Shown here: in pieces, positions 43,792 to 52,118 of the stretch
Layout: every line of letters starts with the position of its first letter
Position numbering within the stretch: the stretch's first letter is position 1
NCBI RefSeq assembly: GCF_009769735.1
Contig: NZ_WSRO01000002.1
Location: 8,171,001 to 8,235,000, forward strand
Length of the DNA: 64,000 nt
Origin: Streptomyces sp. BA2
GTDB taxonomy: Bacteria > Actinomycetota > Actinomycetes > Streptomycetales > Streptomycetaceae
Direction: 5' to 3'
Notes under the pieces: generated by a model
What the model was told of the DNA's origin: nothing
Databases searched by the model: none
Seen by the model: only the letters and a program-made list of their open reading frames with translations
Made by a program: the position numbers and the translations under genes

Positions 43792-44453
43792 CCCTGCTGG
43801 TGCCGCTGTACGTACACCCGGCCGCGGACCCCGCGGCCTGGCAGGCGCTCGTGGCGGCCGCCCCTCAGCTGTACGGCATCGTCCTGAACGCCGCCGACGG
43901 CCCGGGTACGGCACCCGACCCCGCCTTCACCGCCGCCTCGCGGACACTGCGCGAGGCGGGGGTGCGGGTGCTCGGGTACGTCGACACGGCGTACGGGGAA
44001 CGGCCGCTCGACGCCGTCGCCGACGACCTGGACCGGCACCGCGCCTGGTACGGCGTGGACGGCTGCTTCTTCGACCGGGTCGCGCCCGGCCGCCGCGAGC
44101 TGCGGCACTGCCGGCGCATGGTCCGCTCGGCGCGGGGGCGGGGCGCGGAGACCGTGGTCCTCAACCCGGGCGTGCATCCGGCGCCCGGTTACGCCCGCGC
44201 CGCCGACCTGCTCGTCACGTTCGAGGGGCACTGGACGACGTATCTGCGCTCGTTCGATGCCCCTTCCTGGACGGCCAAGCACCCCCCTGAGCACTTCTGC
44301 CACCTCGTCTACGGAGTGCCGCCCGCGCTGGCCCGTCTCGCCGGGCGCACCGCCGTGCAACGGGGCGCGGGGGTGCACTGCGCGGTGCCCGGCGCGGGGC
44401 CCAATCCCTGGACGCAGCCGCCGCCCGTGCCGTTGGCCGGGGGCGCGTCGTGA
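43788..44453 (+). CDS. Spherulin-4 family / GH135 (Sph3-like) glycosidase
   Basis: A 221-residue TIM-barrel protein of the spherulation-specific family 4. LLVPLYVHPAADPAAWQALV opens it; VDGCFFDRV (90-98, Asp91/Asp96), LNPG (Asn126) and VTFEGHW (Glu146) match the Asp, Asn and Glu positions of the active cleft described for Sph3. GH135 enzymes cut alpha-1,4-GalNAc-containing polymer. Unlike many homologues, no signal peptide is visible, so it may act in the cytoplasm or its true start is missed. Overlaps both neighbours by 4 bp. Confidence 0.82.
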   Translation: MTLLVPLYVHPAADPAAWQALVAAAPQLYGIVLNAADGPGTAPDPAFTAASRTLREAGVRVLGYVDTAYGERPLDAVADDLDRHRAWYGVDGCFFDRVAPGRRELRHCRRMVRSARGRGAETVVLNPGVHPAPGYARAADLLVTFEGHWTTYLRSFDAPSWTAKHPPEHFCHLVYGVPPALARLAGRTAVQRGAGVHCAVPGAGPNPWTQPPPVPLAGGAS

Positions 44454-45241
44454 GGCAGCGCGCCATCTGGCTCGGTCCGCTCCTCGCCACCGTCCTGCTG
44501 CTCGCCGGCTGCTCGTCGGCGGACCGGGACGGCGGCGCCCCGGACCGCTGGCGGCCCCGGCCCGGCACCACGTGGCAGTGGCAGCTCGACGGCCGCGTCG
44601 ACCCGCGCGTGGACGTGCCCGTCTACGACATCGACGGGTTCGAGAACCGCGCGTCCGACGTGGCCCGGCTGCACCGCGACGGACGCCGCGTCATCTGCTA
44701 CATCAACGCCGGTGCCTGGGAGTCCTTCCGCCCCGACAGCGACGACTACCCCGCATCCGTCCTCGGCCGCGCCAACGGCTGGAAGGGCGAGCGCTGGCTC
44801 GACATCCGGCGCCTGGACGTGCTGCGCCCGCTCCTCGCGGAGCGCTTCGACATGTGCCGCCGCAAGGGCTTCGACGCGATCGAGCCCGACCTGCTCGACA
44901 GCTACCTCAACCGCACCGGATTCCCCCTGACCGCGCGCCACCAGCTGGCCTTCAACCGCATGGTCGCCCGCCTCGCCCACGACCGGGGCCTGTCCGTCGG
45001 CCTGAAGAACGACCTCCCGCAGATCCCACAGCTCGTGCGGGACTTCGACTTCGCTGTCAACGAGGAGTGCGCACAGTACGACGAGTGCGCCTCTCTCACG
45101 CCCTTCGTGAAGGCGGGCAAGGCGGTGCTGCACGTCGAATACGCCGTGCCCAACGAGAAGTTCTGCGCCCAGTCGCGTCGCCTCGGCCTGTCCTCCATGC
45201 GCAAGAAACTGAACCTGGGGGAGTGGCGCAGGCCCTGCTGA
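44450..45241 (+). CDS. GH114 endo-alpha-1,4-polygalactosaminidase lipoprotein (Ega3-like)
   Basis: A 263-residue lipoprotein: signal peptide with lipobox LLAG-Cys21. The TIM barrel has VDVPVYDIDGFEN, VICYINAGAWESFRPD (81-96), GFDAIEPDLLDSYLNRTGF (140-158, catalytic-type Asp147), VGLKNDLPQI and NEECAQYDEC (Glu205/Glu206 region). These are the standard GH114 blocks. The enzyme would cleave de-N-acetylated alpha-1,4-galactosamine stretches at the cell surface. GTG start overlaps the Sph3-like stop (GTGA). Last gene of the operon. Confidence 0.9.
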   Translation: MRQRAIWLGPLLATVLLLAGCSSADRDGGAPDRWRPRPGTTWQWQLDGRVDPRVDVPVYDIDGFENRASDVARLHRDGRRVICYINAGAWESFRPDSDDYPASVLGRANGWKGERWLDIRRLDVLRPLLAERFDMCRRKGFDAIEPDLLDSYLNRTGFPLTARHQLAFNRMVARLAHDRGLSVGLKNDLPQIPQLVRDFDFAVNEECAQYDECASLTPFVKAGKAVLHVEYAVPNEKFCAQSRRLGLSSMRKKLNLGEWRRPC

Positions 45242-45378
45242 ATCCCAGCCGTTTCCCTGCTGTTTCCCTGTTGAGGCGAGCGGGGGAAGCCGCGTAACTG
45301 ATGATCTTGCCCTCGCGTTGGACGGCCGGGGCCCGGCACGCAGACCGGGCCATGACGAAGGCTTGAGGGTCACTCATC

Positions 45379-45765
45379 ATGCATGACATCACCAGGAAGA
45401 TCGTCGCGGGGATCGGCACCATGGCCGCCGCGCTCGGCTGTGTCATCGTCACCGGGCCGTCGGCGGTGGCCGACGGCGAGTGGTGCAACCACTCGGTCTG
45501 CATCAGGACCTACGACAGCGGCACCTACCTCGGCCGGGTCGAGGTGTCGGTCACCAACACCAACCAGCCGAACCGGATCCGCGCGCGCGTGTGGACCACG
45601 AACGGCTGGAGCGCCGACACCAAGGTGGAAGACGTCGCCAAGTTCCGCACCTACCGGGACCAGGCCTATCCGCAGCGCCACTTCCCGGCGGGCACCCGGC
45701 TCTGCGCGGAGGGCTTCCGGGGCGACAGCAGCGTGGGCCTTCCCTGCGTCACCCTCACCGACTGA
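45379..45765 (+). CDS. Small secreted protein, unknown function
   Basis: A 128-residue protein with a signal peptide (IVAGIGTMAAALGCVIVTGP, cleavage near AVA-D). The mature part is about 97 residues with four Cys (WCNHSVCIRTYDSG; RLCAEGF; LPCVTLTD), probably two disulphides. VEVSVTNTNQPNRIRARVWT looks beta-rich. No family recognised. It lies 137 bp beyond the GH114 gene in the same direction; a functional link is unproven. Confidence 0.75.
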   Translation: MHDITRKIVAGIGTMAAALGCVIVTGPSAVADGEWCNHSVCIRTYDSGTYLGRVEVSVTNTNQPNRIRARVWTTNGWSADTKVEDVAKFRTYRDQAYPQRHFPAGTRLCAEGFRGDSSVGLPCVTLTD

Positions 45766-45777
45766 CGGCGCCGCGGT

Positions 45778-46404
45778 TCAGCCGTACTGGCGGCAGCGGC
45801 CGGGAAAGACGGCCTGGACGCGTGCGGTGAGAAGACCGAGGGCGGTCTGCGTGTCGGCGGGTACGGGGTCGGACCCGAGCTGCAGGGCAAGACCCTCGGT
45901 CAGGCAGTGCAGTTCGAGCGCGGCGAGGTCAGGGGCGGTGTCGTCCGGGACCTCGCCGCACTCCTTTCCGTTGTGGACGGCCGTGGCGAGCATCGAGCGG
46001 ATGAGCCGGCCCGTCTCGCTGTGCGAGCGGGCCAGGTGGGGGTTGTCGACGGTGCGGCCCAGGAAGGCGAGCATCACCCGGTGCGCCGAGCGGCGGCGCG
46101 GGTCCACCGGGAGCCATTCGCCGAGTCCTTCGACGACCACGTCCCGGATCGGCGACCGCTGACGCGTGGCGCGTTCCCCCAGCGCCGAGACCCGGTCGAG
46201 GATCTTCTGGACGACGCGTTCGTGGGTGAAGAGCAGCATTTCGTCCTTGGTCGCGAAGTAGTGCTGCACGTGCCCCACGGAGAAACCCGCCGTCGCGGCG
46301 GTCCGCGCCACGGTGACCCGGTCGAGCCCCTCTTCGGTGACCAGCTTCTGTACGGCGTCGGCGACCTGGATGCGCCTTGCTTGGTGATCGACGACCTTCG
46401 GCAT
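45778..46404 (-). CDS. TetR family regulator (BetI-like)
   Basis: A 208-residue regulator: HTH IQVADAVQKLVTEEGLDRVT and AATAGFSVGHVQHYFATKDE, then a BetI-like helical sensor domain ending ALGLLTARVQAVFPG. ATG at 46404 gives MPKVVDHQARR; the longer frame runs through the operator and is discounted. Divergent from a membrane-bound serine hydrolase that it likely controls. Confidence 0.88.
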   Translation of the reverse strand: MPKVVDHQARRIQVADAVQKLVTEEGLDRVTVARTAATAGFSVGHVQHYFATKDEMLLFTHERVVQKILDRVSALGERATRQRSPIRDVVVEGLGEWLPVDPRRRSAHRVMLAFLGRTVDNPHLARSHSETGRLIRSMLATAVHNGKECGEVPDDTAPDLAALELHCLTEGLALQLGSDPVPADTQTALGLLTARVQAVFPGRCRQYG

Positions 46405-46445
46405 GCCGTCAGGGTATCCGTCGACGGGTCTTGCGGATCGTTTTA

Positions 46446-46463
46446 ACCATATGCTCGTATGGT
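46446..46463. promoter_or_regulatory. TetR-type palindrome between TetR and serine hydrolase genes
   Basis: Perfect arms ACCATA and TATGGT with a 6-nt spacer, flanked by A/T runs on both sides, in the 97-bp divergent intergenic space. Typical size and symmetry for a TetR operator overlapping promoter elements. Confidence 0.75.
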
Positions 46464-46501
46464 AAAAACGCTGGACGCGGGCAACTGGACGCAGACAGAA
46501 G

Positions 46502-48145
46502 GTGGCCACGGGCATGGCGATGGCACGAGTGATGACGTTGCGGGAGCGCGGGCGTCAACAGTGGTGGCGATCAAAGAAGTTGACGCGCGTCCTGCTGGTC
46601 GCGGGCGTACTGGCGGGCCTTGCCGCACCCGCCGCCGCGGCCGACGCGGGGGATTGGTCGGAGGTGGACACGTTCGTCGCCGAGCGACTGGACGCGACAG
46701 GCACGCCTGGTGCCGCACTGGCCGTCATCGAGGATGGCCGTGTCGTACATGAGCGGGGCTTCGGCGAGGACGGCCGGGGCCGGGCGGTCACGCCCGACAC
46801 CCCCTTCTTATGGGGCTCTCTGTCCAAGCCCGTCACCGGCCTGGCCGTGATGCAGCAGGTGGAGGCGGGCCGCGTGGACCTCGACGCACCTGTGCGCACG
46901 TATCTGCCGTGGTTCCGCCTCGCCGACCCGGACGTCTCGGACCGCATCACCGTCCGCCACCTGCTCACCCACACCAGCGGCATCCCCACCGCCGCGTCCG
47001 GCGAGATCGGGGACCGCTACGACAACGAGCCCGGCGCGCTGGCCACCGCTGCCCGCGCGCTGGCGCATGTCGAGCCCGCCGACCGGCCCGGCGGCTCCTA
47101 CGCCTACTCGAGTGCCGGTTACGCCGTACTCGGGGCCCTGGTCGAAGAGGTTTCCGGGCGGCCGTTCGGCACGTACCTGCACCAGAGGATCCTCGGCCCG
47201 CTCGGCATGGAGCACGCGGTCGCCACCGAGCGGGACTTCGTGCGGGAGTCGGTGGCGCCCGGCCACCGCTCCGTCTTCGGCGCCCAGGTCCCGTTCGACG
47301 CGCCCTACGACACCTCGGGCGTCCCTTACGGCCATGTGGGCGGCAGCGTACGGGACTTGGCCCGCTTCGCCCTGGCGGAGCTTGGGGGAGGTGAACTGGA
47401 CGGGCGGCGGCTGCTGTCGGAGAAAGGCATCGCCGAAACCCAGCGCGGCCACGTCGAAAGCAGTGCCGAGCGCTACGGCCTCGGCTGGTCGGTCGGCACG
47501 CTCGAGGGCACGGGGGAACGCATGGTCTGGCACGACGGGGCACTTCCCGGCTACCAAGCCATGCTGATCATGCTGCCCGACAGCGATCGTGCCGTGATCG
47601 TCCTGCAGAACGCCTACCACCAGCTGCGGGCCAAGGAGTTCGGCGACGCTGCGACGGGAGCTGCGCAGCTGCTGTCGGAGGCGGAACCCCGCACCACGCC
47701 GACCGACCCGCTGGCCGTCGCGCTGCCCTGGATCTCGGCGGCCGTCGCGGGAGGACTGCTGCTGAGTGTGGCCGCCCCCGCCCTGCGTCGGCTGCCGGGC
47801 CGTCGCGCCGCGGCCCGCGCCCGCTCCCGACGCAGGATCGTCGCGACCACTCTCGCGTCGGTCGCCGCCGCGCTGGGTGTCGCGGCGCTCCTGTGGCGGC
47901 TGCCCTCAGCTCTCGGCGGCACGTTCCCGATGGCGTTGCTGTGGCTGCCCGATGTGGGGTGGGGCCTGGTCACCGCCGTCACGCTGGCCTTGGCGCTCGC
48001 CGTGGAGCGTGCGGTACTCGGCGTCCTGGACATGCGGCGGTGCGGCCCCACGCTCGGCCCCCGCGAGAACCGGCCGGTAGCCTTGAAGCGACGCCCTCCC
48101 CGCCCCGCGGGTGACGTGCAGGGGGCGGCGTCCAAGTCCGGGTGA
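46502..48145 (+). CDS. Beta-lactamase-fold serine hydrolase with C-terminal membrane helices
   Basis: A 547-residue class C beta-lactamase/PBP4-like protein. A signal/anchor segment (VLLVAGVLAGLAAPAAAA) is followed by the catalytic domain: GSLSKP (S-x-x-K), YSSAGY (Y-x-N counterpart) and HDGALPG (H-x-G). About three membrane helices follow (PWISAAVAGGLLLSVAAPAL onward), an arrangement of membrane-anchored peptidase/esterase paralogues. In-frame starts at 46502 (GTG), 46514 and 46520 (ATG) are all possible. Divergent from TetR and probably repressed by it. Confidence 0.85.
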   Translation: MATGMAMARVMTLRERGRQQWWRSKKLTRVLLVAGVLAGLAAPAAAADAGDWSEVDTFVAERLDATGTPGAALAVIEDGRVVHERGFGEDGRGRAVTPDTPFLWGSLSKPVTGLAVMQQVEAGRVDLDAPVRTYLPWFRLADPDVSDRITVRHLLTHTSGIPTAASGEIGDRYDNEPGALATAARALAHVEPADRPGGSYAYSSAGYAVLGALVEEVSGRPFGTYLHQRILGPLGMEHAVATERDFVRESVAPGHRSVFGAQVPFDAPYDTSGVPYGHVGGSVRDLARFALAELGGGELDGRRLLSEKGIAETQRGHVESSAERYGLGWSVGTLEGTGERMVWHDGALPGYQAMLIMLPDSDRAVIVLQNAYHQLRAKEFGDAATGAAQLLSEAEPRTTPTDPLAVALPWISAAVAGGLLLSVAAPALRRLPGRRAAARARSRRRIVATTLASVAAALGVAALLWRLPSALGGTFPMALLWLPDVGWGLVTAVTLALALAVERAVLGVLDMRRCGPTLGPRENRPVALKRRPPRPAGDVQGAASKSG

Positions 48146-48353
48146 AATCCCCGCAGTGGCCCAGGTCCAGGGCGATGGCCGACACCAGGTCCGTGCGGGT
48201 GATCACTCCGCCCGTGCTGGTGAGCCCCTCCAGGACGCCGCGGCGGGTGGCCTCCGGTCCAGGAGGGCGCCCGGGCGCCCCGTCCGACGTGGCGGGACAC
48301 CCCGATCGCACCCAGAATGACCGGCACGACCCTTCATCGGAACGGAGCCGCTG

Positions 48354-49700
48354 TTGCTGTCCGCCGTCCTCGGCCTGCTCGCCGTCCTCGTCCTGACCGC
48401 GGGCACCGGATACTTCGTCGCGCAGGAGTTCGCGTACGTGGCCGCGGACCGGCTCGCGCTGGCCCGGGAGGCCGAAGCGGGCGACAGGCGGGCGGCCCGG
48501 GCCGTGCGGGTCCTCGGACGGCTGTCGTTCATGCTGTCGGGTGCCCAGCTCGGCATCACCGTCACCGGTCTGGTCGTCGGCTTCCTCGCCGAGCCGTCCG
48601 TGTCCGGGCTCCTGAAGCCCGCCCTGGACGGCACCGGCCTCTCGGACGGCGTCGTCTCCGCCCTCTCCGTGGTCATCGGCTTCGTCGTCGCCACCGTGCT
48701 CCAGATGGTCATCGGCGAGCTCGCTCCCAAGAACCTCGCGCTCGCTGTCCCCGACCGGCTCGCCAAGTCCCTCGCCGCCTCCACGCTGACCTATCTGAAG
48801 GTCGTCGGCCCTGTCGTCCGTGTCTTCGACGGCGCCGCCAACCGGCTGCTGCGCCGCATCGGCATCGAGCCCGTCGAGGAACTGCACCACGGAGCCACGC
48901 TCGAAGAGCTCAGCCACCTCATCGGCGAGTCCCACGAGCACGGACAGCTGCCGCGCGAGAGCGCCGAACTCCTCGACCACGCCCTGGAGTTCTCCGAGCG
49001 CACACTGGACGAGGTGATGGTGCCGCGGGTGGACGTCACATTCGTACGCAAGGACGCCACGGCGGACGAGGCCGTGCGGCTCATCGCCGAACACGGGCAC
49101 TCGAACTATCCCGTCATGGGTGACCACCCGGACGACGTCGCAGGCGTCCTCGGGGTGCGCGAGCTGATGCGGCTGCCCGCCCCTTACTTCGAGAGCGTCA
49201 CGGCGGGTGAGCAGGCCCGGCGGCCCCTGCTGCTGCCCGACACCCTGCCGCTGCCGGGCGCGGTGGCGCAGATGCGCGAGCGGGACGACGAGTTCGCGGT
49301 CGTACTCGACGAGCACGGCGGCGTGGCGGGCATCGTGACGTACGAGGACATCGCCGAGGAACTCGTCGGGGACATCGCCGACGAGTCCGACACCGTCGTC
49401 GAACTCGCCGTCGCGGACGGAGCGGGCTGGTTCGTCGACGCGGGCCGCCGCCTGGACGAGGTGGCCGAAGCGACCGGCATCGACCTGCCCGAGGAGGACG
49501 ACTACGACACCGTGGCCGGTCTTGTCGTCGACCGGCTCGGCCGCTTCCCCGCCATCGGCGACCGCCTGACCGTGGAGCTTCCGGACGGCAGCCGCGTCGC
49601 CGTCGCCGTACTGGGCCTCGACCGCCACGTCCCGGAGCGCGTACGGATCGAGCGCCTGCCGGGGGCGGACGCGCCGACCGCCGAGGAGGCGTCCGCGTGA
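48354..49700 (+). CDS. CNNM/HlyC family membrane protein (DUF21-CBS-CorC_HlyC)
   Basis: A 448-residue protein: DUF21 membrane domain with three to four helices (AVLGLLAVLVLTAGTGYFVA; SFMLSGAQLGITVTGLVVGF; ALSVVIGFVVATVLQMVIGE), two CBS domains (VMVPRVDVTFVRKDATADEA; LPGAVAQMRERDDEFAVVLD) and a C-terminal CorC_HlyC domain (DTVAGLVVDRLGRFPAIGDR). The family is linked to Mg2+/Co2+ efflux or homeostasis. TTG start at 48354 with GGAACGGAG upstream. Coupled to a paralogue next door. The 208-bp gap before it (48146-48353) holds no clear gene. Confidence 0.9.
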   Translation: MLSAVLGLLAVLVLTAGTGYFVAQEFAYVAADRLALAREAEAGDRRAARAVRVLGRLSFMLSGAQLGITVTGLVVGFLAEPSVSGLLKPALDGTGLSDGVVSALSVVIGFVVATVLQMVIGELAPKNLALAVPDRLAKSLAASTLTYLKVVGPVVRVFDGAANRLLRRIGIEPVEELHHGATLEELSHLIGESHEHGQLPRESAELLDHALEFSERTLDEVMVPRVDVTFVRKDATADEAVRLIAEHGHSNYPVMGDHPDDVAGVLGVRELMRLPAPYFESVTAGEQARRPLLLPDTLPLPGAVAQMRERDDEFAVVLDEHGGVAGIVTYEDIAEELVGDIADESDTVVELAVADGAGWFVDAGRRLDEVAEATGIDLPEEDDYDTVAGLVVDRLGRFPAIGDRLTVELPDGSRVAVAVLGLDRHVPERVRIERLPGADAPTAEEASA

Positions 49701-50719
49701 GCTTCCCCGTGGCCCTCTTCGTCACCGTCCTGCTGCTGATCGCCAGCGGATTCTTCGTCGCCGCGGAGTTCGCGCTCGTCGCCGCCAAACGGCACCGCAT
49801 GGAGCGCGCGGTCGCCGCCGGGCAGCGCGGCGCCAAGTCCGCGCTCGCGGGCATGCGGGAGCTGTCCCTGATGCTCGCCGGGGCCCAACTCGGCATCACC
49901 GTCTGCACCTTGGGACTCGGCTCGGTCTCCAAGCCCGCGATCTCCCACGCACTCGACCCGCTCCTGGCGAGGCTGGGCCTGCCCGCCGGGCTCAGCTACG
50001 GCATCGCCTTCGCGCTCGCCATGGTCGTCGTGGTGTTCCTGCACATGGTCGTCGGCGAGATGGCCCCCAAGTCCTGGGCCATCGCCCACCCCGAGCGCTC
50101 GGCGATGCTGCTCACCCCGCCCTTCCGGGCCGTCGTCAAGGTCGTACGTCCCCTGCTCATCCTCCTCAACAAGGTCAGCAATCAGCTCGTCCGGCTGTGC
50201 AAGGTAACCCCGCGCGACGAACTCACCTCGGTGCACAACCGCGAGCAACTCGCCCATCTCGTCGAGGAGTCGTGGCGGCTCGGCCTGATCAGCGATGCCG
50301 ACTCCGGCCTCATCACGTCCTCGCTCACCGTGCCGCTGACCGCGGTCGGCGACCTCCAGACCACGGCCGCGCGGATCACATCCGTACCGGCCGACGCGAG
50401 CATCGACGAGGTCCTCGAGGTGGCCGCGGCGAGCGACCGCACCCGGCTCCTCGTCCGGGACGGCGCCACCGTCCTCGGCTCGGTGCACGCCCGTGACGCC
50501 CTGGTGGCCCGCGCCCGGAGCCGTGCCCTGACCGCCCGCGAGCTGGCGCGCCCCGTCCCGGAGCTCGCCGCTGACGACACCCTCGCCCACGCCGTCGAGG
50601 AACTGCGCGGCCGCCGCGCCTCGCTCGCCGTGCTCTGCGACGAATCGGGCCGCCTCACCGGCCTGGTCAGCCTGGACGACCTGCTCGCCCGCCTGATGGA
50701 ACCGCGACGGCCGGTCTGA
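49697..50719 (+). CDS. CNNM/HlyC family membrane protein, paralogue without CorC_HlyC tail
   Basis: A 340-residue DUF21 plus CBS protein: FVTVLLLIASGFFVAAEFAL, LMLAGAQLGITVCTLGLGSV, FALAMVVVVFLHMVVGEMAP and CBS repeats (RITSVPADASIDEVLEVAAA; LAVLCDESGRLTGLVSLDDL). It is shorter than its neighbour because the C-terminal CorC_HlyC domain is missing. GTG start overlaps the preceding stop (GTGA), so the two are probably made as a pair and may form a heterodimer. Confidence 0.9.
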   Translation: MSFPVALFVTVLLLIASGFFVAAEFALVAAKRHRMERAVAAGQRGAKSALAGMRELSLMLAGAQLGITVCTLGLGSVSKPAISHALDPLLARLGLPAGLSYGIAFALAMVVVVFLHMVVGEMAPKSWAIAHPERSAMLLTPPFRAVVKVVRPLLILLNKVSNQLVRLCKVTPRDELTSVHNREQLAHLVEESWRLGLISDADSGLITSSLTVPLTAVGDLQTTAARITSVPADASIDEVLEVAAASDRTRLLVRDGATVLGSVHARDALVARARSRALTARELARPVPELAADDTLAHAVEELRGRRASLAVLCDESGRLTGLVSLDDLLARLMEPRRPV

Positions 50720-50893
50720 CGGCCGCCCGGTTCTCCACTCCCCGGCCCGCTCCGATGCGCCCCTCCTGGCACGAAAAACCATCCGGTACGGGGATATGCG
50801 GGGGTCGTTCCCTGTGGCTACTGTGCTCGCAATGTCCCGCCCCGGCGAAGCCATCCCTCGCCACCCGGCAGTACGCGTGAGCGCGGCACCGCG

Positions 50894-51301
50894 GTGAAGT
50901 TCCGAAGACGGCCTCCTCCCTGCCCGCAGGCGGTCACCTACCGATGCGCCCCGGCGACGGTGGCGGCGGGCTGCCAGGTCATCACGCTCCTCGACGGCGA
51001 CGGCCGGAACATCGGGCACCTCGCCTTCCGGATGTGCCATCCGTGCGCCACCGCCCACGTCGACACCATCGCGATCGCCGGCCCCTGGCAGCGCATGGGC
51101 CTGGGACGCGAGGCACTCCACCGAGCCACCGACCCCTGGCCCGGCTACGCGTGGACCACCTCCCGGCAGTCCGCCGACGGCCGGAAGTTCTTCGCCGTGA
51201 TGGCGGAGGAGACGGGCATGGATTTTGTGCCGGGAGCCGCGGGATGCCCTCATATCACCGCTCCACCACGGGGGTTCGGGCCCGGCGGTGCGCTGCTCTG
51301 A
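50894..51301 (+). CDS. Small GNAT-like protein
   Basis: A 135-residue protein. IRNIGHLAFRMC-like strand (NIGHLAFRMCHPCATAHVDT) followed by IAIAGPWQRMGLGREALHRA, which resembles the acetyl-CoA pyrophosphate loop (Q-R-x-G-x-G-R) of N-acetyltransferases. The N-terminal part of a full GNAT fold is short, so activity is uncertain. GTG start at 50894. Preceded by a 174-bp gap with a possible promoter near 50805-50830. Confidence 0.65.
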   Translation: MKFRRRPPPCPQAVTYRCAPATVAAGCQVITLLDGDGRNIGHLAFRMCHPCATAHVDTIAIAGPWQRMGLGREALHRATDPWPGYAWTTSRQSADGRKFFAVMAEETGMDFVPGAAGCPHITAPPRGFGPGGALL

Positions 51302-51344
51302 GCCGCCTGCCGCCGGGCGATCCGCACGCGATAGCGTCACCGCC

Positions 51345-52025
51345 GTGACGATCAACGCGCGTGGGGCCACCCCTGACTCCGCCGGACACTCGGAGGTGTT
51401 CGGCGGGCAAGGACGAACAGGACGGCGCGTCGCCGACCTCGTCGTACTCCTGACACCGCCCCTCCTGCTGGTGGTGCCCGCGCTGCTGATCCGGGCGCGG
51501 TCGATCGACGACGGATACCTCTTCCTCAACCTCGCCTCGCTCGGCATCAGCGCTCTGGTGGCGGCCTACGCCCAGATGGGCTGGCACGCCCGCCCGCACG
51601 ACGGTGACCTGCTCTCCGCCCGCACACTGAGCGGGCGGCGCACCGTCGACCTCGCCCGGCTCACCAAGGTCGGCCGTCTGGAGGTGCCGGGTCAGGCCCG
51701 CACCGACGACCGGCTCATCCTCACCGACGCGCACGGAGTGCGGCTCATCCTCGACAAGCTCGCGGGCGGCGACGAGACGGTCGACGCCCTGGTGCGCAGG
51801 GCTCTCCTCAGCAGGCCCCCGGGCGCGGGAGTGGTCGTCTCCGACCGGGCCGCCGAACGCCTCGACCTGAGTACGGAGGTGCGCCGCCCGCACGGCCGCC
51901 TCAAGGCGGGGCGCACCGTCCGCGAAGGAGTCATAGGCTGGATACCGATCCTGTCGGTCGTCGTGTTCGCGCCGGTGAGCTTCGGCCTCCTGGTGGCGGG
52001 CTTCCTGCTCTCCGGCGTCGACTGA
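51345..52025 (+). CDS. Membrane protein with cytoplasmic PH-like domain
   Basis: A 226-residue protein: two N-terminal helices (VADLVVLLTPPLLLVVPALL; YLFLNLASLGISALVAAYAQ), a soluble stretch with SARTLSGRRTVDLARLTKVG and DRLILTDAHGVRLIL that reads like a bacterial PH domain, and a final helix (PILSVVVFAPVSFGLLVAGF). GTG at 51345 (VTINARG). Function unknown. Confidence 0.72.
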   Translation: MTINARGATPDSAGHSEVFGGQGRTGRRVADLVVLLTPPLLLVVPALLIRARSIDDGYLFLNLASLGISALVAAYAQMGWHARPHDGDLLSARTLSGRRTVDLARLTKVGRLEVPGQARTDDRLILTDAHGVRLILDKLAGGDETVDALVRRALLSRPPGAGVVVSDRAAERLDLSTEVRRPHGRLKAGRTVREGVIGWIPILSVVVFAPVSFGLLVAGFLLSGVD

Positions 52026-52118
52026 CGTCCGACGCGGGGCCCGCCAGGCATGGCAGGCCCCTGACCGGGGCACTCGGGAACCCGGCGCGTACGGCGCGCC
52101 CTCGTTTCTGGGGAGGAC

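Noticed and set aside
35584..45241. A standard Pel polysaccharide operon
   Set aside because: Only PelF-like and possibly PelG-like proteins are shared; PelA fusion, PelD, PelE, PelB and PelC are not seen, and the separate CE18, GH135 and GH114 genes match the fungal galactosaminogalactan set better.
48130..48180. Possible cobalamin or FMN riboswitch (GGGTGAAATCCCCGCAGTGG)
   Set aside because: The phrase resembles part of both elements, but the B12 box and other conserved stems are missing and the downstream gene is a CNNM protein, not a vitamin gene.
48150..48250. Minus-strand GGVITRTDLVSAIALDLG, resembling the end of a CBS-domain protein
   Set aside because: Only about 20 residues look convincing and there is no flanking coding signal; may be a short relic but not supportable as a feature.
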